A DNA stretch of 64,000 nt from Flaccisagitta enflata (Eukaryota > Chaetognatha > Sagittoidea > Aphragmophora). The position numbers and the translations under genes are program-made. Where the stretch lies: NCBI GenBank assembly GCA_965153355.1, contig OZ231126.1:34534001-34598000 (forward strand). The letters run 5' to 3'. Each line of letters begins with the position of its first letter. Within the stretch, counting starts at the first letter, position 1. Shown here in pieces: positions 42,560-54,114 of the stretch. The notes under the pieces were generated by a model that was not told where the DNA came from, searched no databases, and was given only the letters and a program-made list of their open reading frames with translations.

Positions 42560-43540
42560 ACTTTAGTCTCAAATCCTTGTTTTAACTATGGCAAAATAAA
42601 AAAAGACAGTAATTTTCAAAATGATATTGTGAGCTCATTTTTTGGAGCAGGTTCATAATTTTTTAGACTAAGATAGTTTGTCAAATTTGCTACCTGGTAA
42701 AAAAATCAGATCTTGAAAAAGTTGATTTTTGCGCCCATAGCATTGAGTTTTGCAAAATTTGTCAATTGAACCATCGCCGAATAGGTTTCAGTTTAGATCC
42801 AACTTTAAAAATTTACTCTGAGCTCAACTTTTAGAGAGAGATCAATATTTCTGAGATGGTGATAGAAGGTCAAATTTCTGACACTGCAAAAAAATCAGAA
42901 TTCAAAAAAGTGTATTTTTGTACCTTCTACATCAATTTTTGTAAAATCTGTCAAAACTGGATATCAATACTAAAGTTTTTATTAGAAGTCTATTCACAAA
43001 AATTGATGATACTGGTGCAAAAATACACTTTTTTGAGTTCCGATTTTTTTGCTGCGTAAAAAACTTGTCATACTATCACCACCTAAAAAAATTGTGAAGC
43101 TACTAACAAAAATGAACATTTGAAATCATTTCTAGATCTTTTTTTTTATTTTGACCATCTAACTTTAACCGATTTTACAAAAATTGATGTTGCAACTACA
43201 AAAATAAACTTTTTTGAGTTCTGATTTTTTCACTGTGTCAGAAATTTGACATGCTATCATCATCTAAAAAATTTTGATCTTGCTCCCAAAATTGAGCTCA
43301 CAATTAATTTTCAAAGTTAGATCTAAACTGAAACTGAAACCAACTCGGTGATTGTTCAATAGACAAATTTTGCAAAAATCAATGCTATGGGCCCAAAAAT
43401 CAACTTTTTCAAGATCTGATTTTTTTGCTAGGTACCAAATTTGACAATCTTGGTCTAGAAAATTATAAAGCTGCTCCAAAAAATGAGCTCTCAATATCAT
43501 TTTGAAAATTACTGTCTTTTTTAATTTGCCATAGTTATTA
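42560..43540. repeat. Large imperfect foldback
   Basis: GGCAAAATAAAAAAAGACAG pairs with CTGTCTTTTTTAATTTGCC, and ATCAGATCTTGAAAAAGTTG with CAACTTTTTCAAGATCTGAT. Centre near 43060. Likely a non-autonomous transposon. Confidence 0.6.
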
Positions 43541-44324
43541 CAAATTGATGTTATGGAAAAAAAATTACTACAAGCCAATAAAACTTTGACACAAAGAATG
43601 TCAAACATAGTAACAATGGCAAAAATAAAAATTAGACGCTCAATATTTCTCAATAACTTTTAAACCACTTATTCTTTTTGCTTAAAATCCATGAGCATAT
43701 AAAAGAGCTTCGAAAACTCTACAAATCTAGACCAAGCAGAGATTTTTAGCTCAATTCGTTTAGAAATGACATAAGATTGAAGTTCAGTACTCAAATTCCT
43801 GATTGCCAAATAGAGCAGATTTCAGCGCCGGAAAATATGGCACTATTTGCCTTACATATTCTGTAAAACGCAAAAATGAAATAAATGATAGGAAGACAAA
43901 GGTAAAAATGAAGTATTTTTTATTCTCTACAAGATGGAACCAAGCAGAATTCATGATTTTGCTTCATTTACAAGCTATATCAATACAAACTTGGTTACTT
44001 TTAAAAAGATGGAAGCAAGATTTGAGATTTTTGAGTGGATATCTATAAATTGTCATAACTTCCAAAGTTTTTATGCTAGAATGATCGGAAGGAGCTCAAA
44101 AGAAAGATTTTTTGAAGCTCTTTAAAACCGTCATGGATTATAAGGTTCTAGCGTTTTTGATTACGATGCAATCAACAGTCAAAAGATCGCGTCTAGTTTT
44201 TTTTTTTTGCCATTGTTACTCTATTAGAAAGTTAGTTCCAGAGTAAAAGCTAGATACTTTTTCCAATCGAGATTGATGACCCTGTAAGATCGCTATGACC
44301 AAAAGATCGCTAACCTTATTCGTC

Positions 44325-44757
44325 TTTCCGTTTAAAGTCTCCATACCAAGTTTCAAGCACATTGGCAAAGTTATGCACATTTTTCACTTTTAGACTAGTA
44401 GACTGGTTGAGTGGTTGGCTGGTTTGACGGGATAAACAGTGTGCATATGTTGAGTTCTTTCATTTAAAGACTCCATACCAAGTTTCAACCAAATTGGATG
44501 AAAAATATCAAAATTATGCAAGTTTTTCACGTTTCAGCCCGTAGGCTGGTTGGATGGTAGGTCGGTTTGGCCAGTTAGCATGCTACAATGCATATAAATC
44601 ACATACATATGTTGACAATGCCTACAAATCACATACATATTTTGAGTCCTTCCATTTTTAGACTCCATACCAAATTTCATCCAAATTGGTTAAAAAATGC
44701 CTAAGTTATGCATATTTTTCACTTTTTGGCCGGTAGGCCGGTTGGGGTGGTTGGATT
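44325..44757. repeat. Three imperfect repeats of about 150 bp
   Basis: Each has GACTCCATACCAAGTTTCAA, AAATTGG, TTATGCA, TTTTTCAC and GTAGGCTGGTTGG in order. 44578-44640 adds two copies of TACAAATCACATACATATGTTGA. Confidence 0.7.
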
Positions 44758-44879
44758 ACAAAAATCGGATAGGATGTAAAGCGCCTTACCCTAGTACAAC
44801 TTCTCACCAAATATGAACCAAAACACAAAAAAGTTATCCATCTTACACGCAGTTGAATTTTATTTCAGAACAAAATCTG

Positions 44880-45290
44880 AACTGTTGAGAACTACGGGCT
44901 GATCTTTTTCAAGCCCTAGCCTTAGAGAGTACGCAGTCATTCAGAATATTCTAAAATTATCTGATACACCCAGAGATCAATTCACGTAGCTCGTTAAGTC
45001 GCACATAACAGCTCGGCCTGATCCGAGCAAGGAGCATTCTGGCTAACGTGCCCTTAGCAAATTTATGCAATTATGCATTTGTACCAGGACGTTTCTGCCT
45101 CAGCATTCCTCTTCCTCTTCCTCGCCGATTTCCTCCAGGCCAATGGCAAACTCTCCTCATAACAACGAAGGGAATGAAAACCCATGGAATCTTCTGCGTT
45201 CTGAGAACCAGTTTTAATCCATCCCCTGTGACTCACTAACTATCAAACTGACATGCCGCACGAAAACCGCCTTCCCTGTTCCCCAACCAG
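44880..45290. other. GC-richer patch with possible short exons
   Basis: The - strand has TTCATTCCCTTCGTTGTTATGAG followed by a 30-codon open stretch (ESLPLAWRKSARKRKRN...). A second frame over the same bases is also open, and the + strand too, so no assignment is made. Confidence 0.25.
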
Positions 45291-45429
45291 CCAAAAATAG
45301 AGAGAGACTGATACTCAAAATTCAGTAGTCGGTTGCCATTGAAACCATTTCATGTATTCTCTCTAAAACATCAATATTTGAAACATTTTTTTAGAAAACA
45401 TTGTTTAAAATCATATTTGCTATACTGGG

Positions 45430-46350
45430 TGTTTCAAGGGAGTTGTAACATAAAGAATCGATGTATCTCTGCTTCTAGATACTCACATTAATTTCTGAAA
45501 AAATATCTATAAAGATCTTGGTCCCCGTTTTTAGGTGCGACAAAGCACCTCTATAACTGGCTGTGTCCGTTGGTTGGTTGGTCGGTTGGTCGGTCGGTTG
45601 GTAACGCATTTGTTCGACGATCCACACGGTCGCACCTATTGGCCTATTTGGCCTTGTTTTTCATTCCAAACCTTGTCATATTTTAATGAATAGGTTTGTG
45701 TCCGTAAAACAGCAAAAGAAAAGTAATCATTGTAGGTGAATCATTTTTTTCATACATGTACATAGCACTAACTGACTTCAACTGTCTGCTATTTTTAAAC
45801 AAATTAAACTAAAACCTTGGGATTTGTTTCAGATGATAGATAATTAAACATAGATTGCTCATCTGCTTTGATATCAAGAAAACTTTGGAAATTGATGATC
45901 TTGATGGTCGTGGGCAAGCATCATCGAAGTTTTGATTGTGATTTTGTCAAAAAGTCAATCAAAATGTTTTCAAAATTCAAAAACTACCAATTTTTTTAGG
46001 ATGTAGTAGCGTCTCTTCGGAGGCGTGGGTTCCAATCCCAAAATCAATGACAAATTATCTATCATTTGAGACCAATCCCAAGGTTCTAGCTCGATTTGTA
46101 AAAGAATCACAGGCAATTAAGACAACTACTTCTGAGTGGAATAAAGAGATAAAAAACAAAAAATGATGAGGCTAGAAATCACATATATTCTTCAAAGATA
46201 TGTGGCGCTTAAACAGATAGACCGATCATCATGAAATTTGACATGCAAAAAATGGGGATCAAGATCTTCATGGATTTTTTTTCAGAAATTGATTTTAATA
46301 ACTAGAAGCAGAGATATGTCGATTCTTTATGAAGAGTGAAACAATATCCC
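45430..46350. repeat. Foldback interrupted by a hairpin-ended element
   Basis: ATGTATCTCTGCTTCTAGAT and TTCTGAAAAAATATCTATAAAGATCTTG at the left pair with complements at 46250-46330. CTATCTATCATTTGAGACCAATCCCAAGG-type sequence at 46055 pairs with 45810. Confidence 0.55.
45530..45661 (-). mobile_element. Hairpin-ended element, GTGC subfamily
   Basis: AGGTGCGACAAAGCACCTCT hairpin intact, (GGTC/GGTT) run, CCACACGGTCGCACCTATTG and GGCCTTGTTT. The AGGTGCGAC word is at both ends. Confidence 0.75.
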
Positions 46351-46471
46351 TCACTATACCCAAACTGAAATAAATGGAAGAGGGCCTTGTGAACCCTCAC
46401 TGACTAGTTAATACGCGCACCACTCCTAGTTTTCCATAAAACTGAATCTGAAAAATATTCCTCCTCAATCT
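46328..46471. repeat. 144-bp direct repeat, left copy
   Basis: Matches 46647-46790 with no difference seen, from TATGAAGAGTGAAACAATAT to TATTCCTCCTCAATCT. Confidence 0.88.
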
Positions 46472-46472
46472 A

Positions 46473-46650
46473 ACCCAAAAGCAAACTGCTCATTAAAAAT
46501 AGTTAGAGCTATGATTGTTACTTTTGTAACCAAAATTCAACAAATCACCCGAGGGTAACATTGTAAAGAAACCATACCCTTAGAGGATAGAATCGAGGTC
46601 AAGCTTAATGCGACCGCCGGACAATCTAATCCAAGGTACTGAGTTGTATG
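46473..46650 (-). pseudogene. Diverged inverted copy of the 51620-51815 region
   Basis: The - strand matches 51620-51815 over about 180 bases: GCATTAAGCTTGACCTCGAT, then GGTATGGTTTC, then TTTGTTGAATTTTGGT and GGGTTAGA. The start codon equivalent is TTG, and a TAA falls at the fifteenth codon. It is bracketed by the 144-bp direct repeats at 46328 and 46647. Confidence 0.4.
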
Positions 46651-46790
46651 AAGAGTGAAACAATATCCCTCACTATACCCAAACTGAAATAAATGGAAGA
46701 GGGCCTTGTGAACCCTCACTGACTAGTTAATACGCGCACCACTCCTAGTTTTCCATAAAACTGAATCTGAAAAATATTCCTCCTCAATCT
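46647..46790. repeat. 144-bp direct repeat, right copy
   Basis: Same sequence and orientation as 46328-46471, with 175 bases between the copies. Confidence 0.88.
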
Positions 46791-47124
46791 TGAAACACCC
46801 TGTAACTTTCCCACAATATTTACCAGTAATGGCGGCTGTCGAGGTGAGGAAAAAAGTCGGAAGCATTGGTCATTTTTCATCAAGCTTTTATCTTCAATCA
46901 ATGCAAATCTTATTATTCGTTAAATCAAATCAAGAGCAATTGTATGTAATGATTGCACTAAAAATCAGAAAAAAAAGGACAACTAATTTAGCTAGATGAC
47001 TTAAAATGCTCAAAATCACTCAACCAGACAACCAGCTTTGCTAAATGACATGCTTTCTTGCACTTGCATGCTCACATCAAAGCATTTATTTATTCATCCA
47101 ATTAAAAATCAGAAAAAAAAAGCT

Positions 47125-48255
47125 TAAAAACAACAGTCCTCGACAGTAGTCTATTTGGTGTCCAACCCGGCTACTCAGTCTGACCCGGCTACTCAGTCTG
47201 ACCCGGCCACTCAGTCTGACCCGGCTACTCAGTCTGACCCGGCTACTCAGTCTGACCTGGCTACTCAGTCTGACCCGGCTACTCAGTCTGACCCGGCTAC
47301 TCAGTCTGACCCGGCTACTCAGTCTGACCCGGCTACCAATTGCATACCTTAAAGTCCATGATGGCATACCTTGAATTTCATGGTGGCATACCTTGAAGCC
47401 CATGATGGCATTCCTTGAAGTCCATGAAAGCGTACCTTATAATCCAACAATAAAAAAGATGACAAAAAATCTTCAAATTTTTCCCAAAAAAAAAAAAAAT
47501 TTTAAATTTTTTTCAAAGAAAAACATGTTATCATGTTCACATAAACATGTTATCTTGTATTTGCATGCTAAAACATATACACTCCTTTATTGATCCTGCA
47601 CAAAAAAAAAAACAAATTTTTTTTTTTTTAAAAAATATTTTTTTTTTTTATTGAAAAAAAATTTTTTTTTTTAAATTTTAGTCCAAGAAATAATGTTACT
47701 AGATACATCATAAATACCCTTATATTTTCTTAACCAATACTCAGAATTTAATCTTGCAGGGGAGCTTTAATTGATGCAATGAACCTTCACAACAAGTTTG
47801 AACAACATTGGTGAACCTTTACTACCATTCCCCTATGTAAATTGCACAAGTCTAGGAATTAATATTTCTAGCAAAATACCCTTCTATCTTCTAAACCAAT
47901 ACTCAGAATTTACTGAAATCTTGCATGGGAGCTTTAATTGATGCAATAAACCTTCACAACAAGTTTGAACAACATAGGTGAACCTTTACTACCCTTCCCC
48001 TATGTAAATTGCACAAGTCCAGAAAAAAATATTACTTCAAAAATAATAGGCAAAGGGTATTAAATATTTATGAATGTTGTTGAAAGGTACACAGGTTAGT
48101 AATGCCCTAAAAATAACACTGACCAAGTTTCATCAACATCTGAGTTGTGGTTCTCAAGTTTTTAAGGGTTGACACAAACGAACAACAAACGGCTTACTAC
48201 ACGATCAAGGCTATGTTATAGTCCTCGACGTAAACTGATTGTCGAGGACAAAAAA
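47125..48255. mobile_element. Minisatellite-bearing element, copy A
   Basis: Starts near CAACAGTCCTCGACAGTAGT and ends at GATTGTCGAGGACAAAAAAA. Contains an 18-bp array, four 22-bp units, and the AATCTTGCAGGGGAGC and CAAAGGGTATTAAAT words shared with copies B and C. Confidence 0.55.
47160..47340. repeat. 18-bp tandem repeat (CTCAGTCTGACCCGGCTA)
   Basis: Ten copies with two single-base variants. A multiple of three, so it reads as a clean hexapeptide repeat, but it has no gene context. Confidence 0.93.
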
Positions 48256-48684
48256 AGACTAGCTAAATAAGCTAGAATGCTCAAAAACACCCTCAAACAT
48301 GAGCAGCTATGCTCATAATTTACATAGACATGTTTACATGTAAACATGTTTACATGTAAACATGTTTACATAAACATGTTATCATGTTCACATAAACATG
48401 TTATCTTGTATTTGCATGCTAAAACATATACACTCCTTTATTGATCCTAATTAAAAACAGAAAAAATTGAAAAAAATTCAATTTGGATTTTTTGTAAACG
48501 AATCATTAAAAAATCACAACGCAAAATATATTTGTCAGAGCATTCTGCTTAACGCCAAATGAAAAATATTTATCAAATTTACTTACCCTTTCATATGCCT
48601 TTTAATTATATTGGAAGACTCATTAAGTCGATAGAGTTCCAAAATTTTCCCATAAGAAATTGAAAACCATGTTTCTCTTGAATA

Positions 48685-49132
48685 CACTTTTTTTATTTTA
48701 TAAGAGACAACCTATTTTGAACTCAGCCTGGGTTCTCTTAAATTTTTTGCCGTTTTGAGGCTCAATATCTCTTAAATTGTTCTTAATTTTTTCAATGTGT
48801 AAAAAAAGCAAAAAAGTGTATAGACACAATATTTAATGATATTCTATATATCTTTAATAAAAAACTTGTTCATTATTATAGAACATTAAATATCTTGCCT
48901 AATTTTACAGACAAAATCACAAAAGAAGTAGTATTTTTCAAAAAAACTACCAATTTCACTAAAAAATTTGAATAATTATCATTTATTTTATTACGATTCT
49001 GAAAGTGATTTCCCTTAAAAACTTTTAAAACTGAATCTCAGCCTGGGCATTCTCTTATTTTGTTCTTAAAATTTTGGCAAATCTCAGGCTCATGTCTCTT
49101 ATAAAAAAATCTCTTATAAAATAAAAAAAGTG
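48685..49132. mobile_element. TA-flanked MITE with CACTTTTTTT ends, copy 2
   Basis: CACTTTTTTTATTTTATAAG and its complement, TA on both sides. Shares TTCTTAAATTTT- and CAGCCTGGG-like words within itself in inverted order. Confidence 0.8.
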
Positions 49133-49450
49133 TAAGTCATTTGGCCATTGCTATGGAGCGTAACCATGTGTGACAACCCTGTGATGCTCCCTGGCAACCG
49201 CTAAACGAGCAACATTCTTATGGAACATATTGTACAAAAAATGTAGCAAATTGGTTTTTGAGCAATGTTCCCTCAAAAATTCTTTTAAAATATTGATATT
49301 TTAGCAAGAATACATGGAAATGTGTTTCCATGGCAACCAGCTATCATAGAGAATTAAGCATCTTTTTAATTAGTCTATAATCCAAATATCACTCCCTTTC
49401 ATCTTTTTAATTATCTATGATCCAAATATCACTCCCTTGCCTTCATTCAT

Positions 49451-49982
49451 TTTTAGTCGCGTGCTACGTGACTCTAAAAGCCACTTTTCGGTCCGTTGGT
49501 CCGTCAGTCAGTCGGTCGGTCGGTCTGTCGGTCGGTCCGTCGGTCACAAAACTGTTTTAAACGCGTTTCAGACAAAATAAAGACATTTTGAATGTTTTTG
49601 AATTTTTCTAAGGCATTTTTGAACCTCTTTAAGCCATTTTTTGGTAAGTCAGTTGGTCTGTTGGTCCATCTGTCTGTCCGTCACAAAGTTGTAAAACGGG
49701 CGTCTCAGGCAATTTAAAGATATTTTACATGTTTTTTGAATGTTTTTACATCATTCATACACCTCTATAAGCCACTTTTGGTCCATCTGTCCTGAGTTTG
49801 TCTGTGCATCCGTCTGTCCGTCCATCTATCTGTCTGTCCATTGGTTTATCACAAAGTTGTTTTTAAGGCTTTCTGTTGCTAGTTTAAAGGTCTTTTTAGC
49901 TGTTATAGTCTGTTCATCTGTCTGTCTGCCCGACTTTTCCGAAAGTGCCGACGCACGCGACTTTGGTCTAATAACCTTGCTC
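49451..49982 (-). mobile_element. Hairpin-ended element with three internal repeats
   Basis: AGTCGCGTGCTACGTGACTC at the left, then three units of about 150 bp, each with a GGTCCGT...GTCTGTCCGTCACAAAGTTGT block, and GACGCACGCGACTTTGGTCT with ACCTTGCT at the right. Confidence 0.65.
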
Positions 49983-50690
49983 CACATCACGTAGATCGGA
50001 AAGTGTACCATAACAGGACAAAAATATAAGCCGGTGCCTAGAGATGACAGCTATGGTTGAAAAATGTTCTTAATTATGTGTAGATCACATCTATATAGGG
50101 TTTTGCCTGCGTCACGATTCATCTAGGGACATTTTTTCGCGCTTGAACTCAGTAGGTTCAACATTTTGGAGGCTCTGAATGGACAAGATTTTTTTCATCT
50201 GAGATTGGAATTTTGGGAGTTTTTTTTAATAAGTCCTACAAATTTAGGAGCAGGCTTACCAAATTTAACACATGGCATATTCAATCAATCCTGAACCTTT
50301 GCTAAAGATTTGGCATCCTCCCTCATATCATAAGTACCATTTTTCATGTCTAGAATAGTATCATATGAAATGGAAAAAACAATTTTTGCCGCATTTTAAT
50401 TTGGAGAAGTAGTTAACTTTAAGGGGCACCGCTTGAATTAACAAGCCCGGAGCCTAAATTTTCTCCGGGACTATCTCCGGGACCGGTCCCGGAAGATTTT
50501 TTATTCTATTTAGTCTTATCTCACTGGGTATGTTGTATATTAGTCATTATTGGTCATGAATGCTCACGCCTGTTTTCAAAAAACGTTTTGACCATTCTTT
50601 TATCGTTCAGAAAGAAATAATCAACTTTCCCTTTTCGGGACCCTGACATTTTTTTCCGGGATCACAACTTTCCTAACCTGAGTTCAAATC
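49983..50690. other. No recognised gene
   Basis: Contains CTCCGGGACTATCTCCGGGA and GGACCGGTCCCGGA near 50465-50490, related to the CpG-rich motifs at 51440. Confidence 0.4.
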
Positions 50691-50780
50691 GGTATGGAGA
50701 ATTTTAATGCTGGCTGGGTTTCCAGTCAGAATAGCGACGTCATTCAAAACGCTTACAATGCCGATGTAAATTTGACTGAC

Positions 50781-50783
<3 letters not shown>

Positions 50784-50868
<85 letters not shown>
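50784..50868. repeat. (GA)n microsatellite
   Basis: About 41 GA dinucleotides. Confidence 0.95.
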
Positions 50869-50905
50869 GCGCACGCACACTCACAACCACTCACAAATAC
50901 ACTTT

Positions 50906-51005
<100 letters not shown>

Positions 51006-51198
51006 AAGAAACTGACCAATAGTGACAGACCTGCTGTAGGCAGATCAACTGCTACATACCAACAGCTTCAAAAGGACCAAAAGAGACAAAGCGAGATATA
51101 CCGATATCGATAGACAAACAAACAGACAGACTGAATGAGATAGCAAAAGAGACACTCAACCTTAGATTTTACACGCTTTATGAAGAATTGCAATTCAT

Positions 51199-51280
51199 CC
51201 TCTCTGTCTCTCTCTCTTTCTCTCTCTTTCTCTCGCTCTCTCGCTCTCGCTCTCGCTCTCGCTCGCTCTCTCTCTCTCAT
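51199..51280. repeat. (TC)n with CGCTCT interruptions
   Basis: Imperfect CTCTCGCTCTCGCT run ending in pure TC. Confidence 0.85.
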
Positions 51281-51429
51281 ATATAAGGCAAACAGTCTCA
51301 GCTCCTATGCGCTTTTGTACGAGTAAAGACATAGCCGTATTATCGCGTCATTCTCTCTTACTGTTAGATTCTTAGGTTAGATTTGACTGCACAAAATAGC
51401 CATACTGTCTTTTGACTGCATAAAAAAAG

Positions 51430-51640
51430 CGGGGCGGTCCCGGAAATGCGGGACGGTCCCGAAAATCGCGGGTAGAGCCTTGCGGCGGGACATATTTGCC
51501 ACGATTTCGACGCGATTTCGACGCGCCTCCTAATCGCCACGCGACTTCCGTTTCCGGTTGGCGCTGAAACCGCGGTTTCCGATTACTTTTTCCCGGTTTT
51601 CAGGACACTTATCACTCATCACTTCTGACTCAATGTGTCA
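51430..51640 (+). promoter_or_regulatory. CpG-rich promoter-like stretch
   Basis: This is the most CpG-dense non-repeat part of the window (for example GCGGGACGGTCCCG and CGACGCGATTTCGACGCG). It precedes a candidate start codon at 51650. Short inverted GGGACGGTCCCG motifs recur at 50470-50490 and 51435-51465, so a degraded repeat is the alternative. Confidence 0.3.
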
Positions 51641-51649
51641 CATATTAGA

Positions 51650-51696
51650 ATGTCCGGCAGTCGTATTAAGCTTGACCTCGATTCTATCCTTCAAGG
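51650..51696 (+). CDS. Possible first coding exon, unknown protein
   Basis: An ATG opens MSGSRIKLDLDSILQ and ends at a donor, CAAGG|GTATGG (phase 2). A diverged inverted copy at 46473-46650 carries the same words, but with ATG changed to TTG and CAA changed to TAA. That looks like a dead duplicate of a living exon. Alternatively both are copies of an uncharacterised repeat. No confident second exon was found. Confidence 0.28.
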
Positions 51697-52077
51697 GTAT
51701 GGTTTCTGAATGATGTTACTCTTTGGTGGTTTGTTGAATTTTGGTAACACAGGTGACAATCATTTGCTATTTTGGTATTTTGGTAAGCATTAGTGTTTTG
51801 GGTTAGACTCAGGAAGGACCAAAAGGACGATTTGGATGGGGTCACCATCCCTACACCCTACTTACAGCAATTTTTTACATAATTCAGTCTTACAATGAGC
51901 AAATCATGATTTGCTTTTTGATTGAGGCAAGTGGACAAAATGCGGCATGAAGTTCGATCATTTTAAAGATTATGTATATACATATATATATATTTTTTTT
52001 TATATCGTTTTTTTGCTAATCATTCAAAACATAAAAGGATGATTTAATGATATAAATGGCACTATCACATGCCAGCC

Positions 52078-52164
<87 letters not shown>
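52078..52164. repeat. (GA)n microsatellite
   Basis: About 42 dinucleotides. Confidence 0.95.
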
Positions 52165-52166
<2 letters not shown>

Positions 52167-52272
52167 GATAATCCATGAATTGACTGAAGGAGATGCAACC
52201 GACTTGGTCGTCAGTCAACTTCACCACTTGATTTGAGGTGAGCGAACTCACCATATGGTCAAGAAAATCGGA

Positions 52273-52274
<2 letters not shown>

Positions 52275-52353
<79 letters not shown>
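52275..52353. repeat. (GA)n microsatellite
   Basis: About 38 dinucleotides, 110 bases from the previous one. Confidence 0.95.
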
Positions 52354-52355
<2 letters not shown>

Positions 52356-52622
52356 ATGACAGGTAACCGATAAATGGCGGTTTCTAAATGGCAAAACCGG
52401 CCAATGATTAGTTGTTCAAAATCGCCACAAGATCTAACTAATCGATTAGACCGCGAGCCTCTAATCGCGGGACCAAAAATTTGCGACCAATTCAAGCTGT
52501 GAGGGGCAAAAAGAGGCTTTGGATTTGCAAGCACGCAGGTAAAACCATATGTTTTCTTGCTCAAGGTAGGCAACTGTACCAGTTTCAGCCGTTTAATTAG
52601 GTCAAAAGTGCCAGCTTAATTT

Positions 52623-52782
52623 TTTTTGTCTTGAGGTGACGCCCTCTGGGAACATAGTGCACATCGCTCGCGCTCACCCCAATTTTATATATGAATATCA
52701 GAATCGTATCATTCAGGCTACATATGATTTTTAGTTACAGGGCGTCAAGTGTGTCCCGAGCGCGGCACCTCAAAAAGTTTTT
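52623..52782. repeat. Small inverted-end repeat
   Basis: TTGAGGTGACGCCCTCTGGG at the left pairs loosely with CCCGAGCGCGGCACCTCAA at the right. Possible MITE; no clear target duplication. Confidence 0.4.
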
Positions 52783-53666
52783 CAACCCTTTATGGCTAAT
52801 GTTTTCAGTTTAGAAACTCATTTACGTATTACACAATTACAAGCGGAATATCTAAGATAGTTCCCTCTCCGCAGGACAAAAGACATGATAGACAGGCTTA
52901 ATCGTACAAACTTTTTTTCAATTTTGTACCACTCTGGGGCTGCTCTAGCTACATAAAATTGACTCAGTGACCCAAACTATAATCGCCCTCAGACTCTGAA
53001 ACATCCAATGCGAAATTTCAGCACAGCAAGTTCTGCATGAGCCTCAAGTGGGAGTGGTACCAATATTCGTTGTACCATCACCAATTATATAGCGGCCTCT
53101 AAACAAATGTTGTCAACACTGATTGGCTAACTTGAAATTATCCAAAATCTGCTTTTGAAGAAATCAACATGAAACCACAAAAGAAAAACAAATATCATTT
53201 GTTCCGTATATTCACTTACAGGATTTTGTCTGGTGGATTGGTGGAGCTGGTTTGCATTTTCAACGAGATTAGATTGTACAATGATTGTTCGTAAAAATTA
53301 GACAAAGGGTCCCGCGCCTGAGGGGAGATTATGAATTGTCAGGAAAGATAGTTATTTCGTCTTTTAAAAGCCTCCCCTGTAGCACGTGAGTTCTCGTTAT
53401 TGGGTACCATAAAAGTTTAATTCTGATGAATGAGTTGGGGAACATCAAGCTTTCCGGGTGTGATAGTAAACTGAAGCTAGAAAAATAACGGAAACTAAGA
53501 ACATACGGAAACACAGCGACTAGATTTGCAAAAAAAGGGAAAAAGAAAAAAACACTGAAAACCCACAGGTAAGCGTGAGTTAAATGAAACGCTGGAAGGT
53601 ATTTCCTTTACAGGGAGAAATACCTGCACACTACACTGACAATTTTACAGGCGAAAATGGCCGACT

Positions 53667-53734
53667 TCAAACCATCTCAAAGCTTGTCATTTCATAACGT
53701 CCCCCGGACTCCTCGTCTGTTTCATCTCCCGGAT
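53667..53734 (-). CDS. Possible terminal exon with acidic tail
   Basis: The - strand has a strong acceptor, GCATTTTATTTTTCAG, followed by a split codon, then PGDETDEESGGRYEMTSFEM, one Val and TGA. The composition, acidic with a hydrophobic last residue, resembles a real C-terminus. The same DNA on the + strand has an acceptor at 53650 and an ATG at 53657 giving MADFKPSQSLSFHNVPRTP before a donor at 53757. Only one strand is likely to be coding. No partner exon was found for either. Confidence 0.3.
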
Positions 53735-53759
53735 CTGAAAAATAAAATGCCATCGAGTA

Positions 53760-53939
53760 AAACAAGGCCGGATACACGGCTACCCTATTCGCGTGCGGTT
53801 GGGGAGGAGCAGTGATGGAGAAGGTCACTGGGGCATTTGGGCAGGAGCGGTGAGCTCAAAACGCTAACAACGCCGAAAAAAGTAACCGACAGACGGACGG
53901 ACAAGCAGGGGTAGAGTCGCGTTGCACGCGACTAAAAAT
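53760..53939 (+). mobile_element. Hairpin-ended element, TCGCG subfamily
   Basis: CAAGGCCGGATACACGGCTA, ATTCGCGTGCGGTTGGGGAG, GACAGACGGACGGACA run, GTCGCGTTGCACGCGACTAA intact. Confidence 0.8.
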
Positions 53940-54114
53940 CTTAACTTTGCAGATTTCTATATAAGAGCGAAAAATAAATTGTGAAGACAGAAGAACATGG
54001 TTTGGTACACTTTTTTTTATAAGCACGCCGTTTATAAGCACGCCCAGCCTCAGATATTGGAAAAATTTAAGCACATTGCTAAGCAAGCTCCAAACAGATC
54101 ACCAATTTAGAAAA

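Noticed and set aside
43264-43653. 129-residue - strand frame
   Set aside because: It lies in one arm of a large foldback and lacks family motifs.
47155-47352. Hexapeptide-repeat frame (DPATQS)
   Set aside because: An 18-bp tandem repeat inside a transposon-like element, with no splice or start context beyond the repeat.
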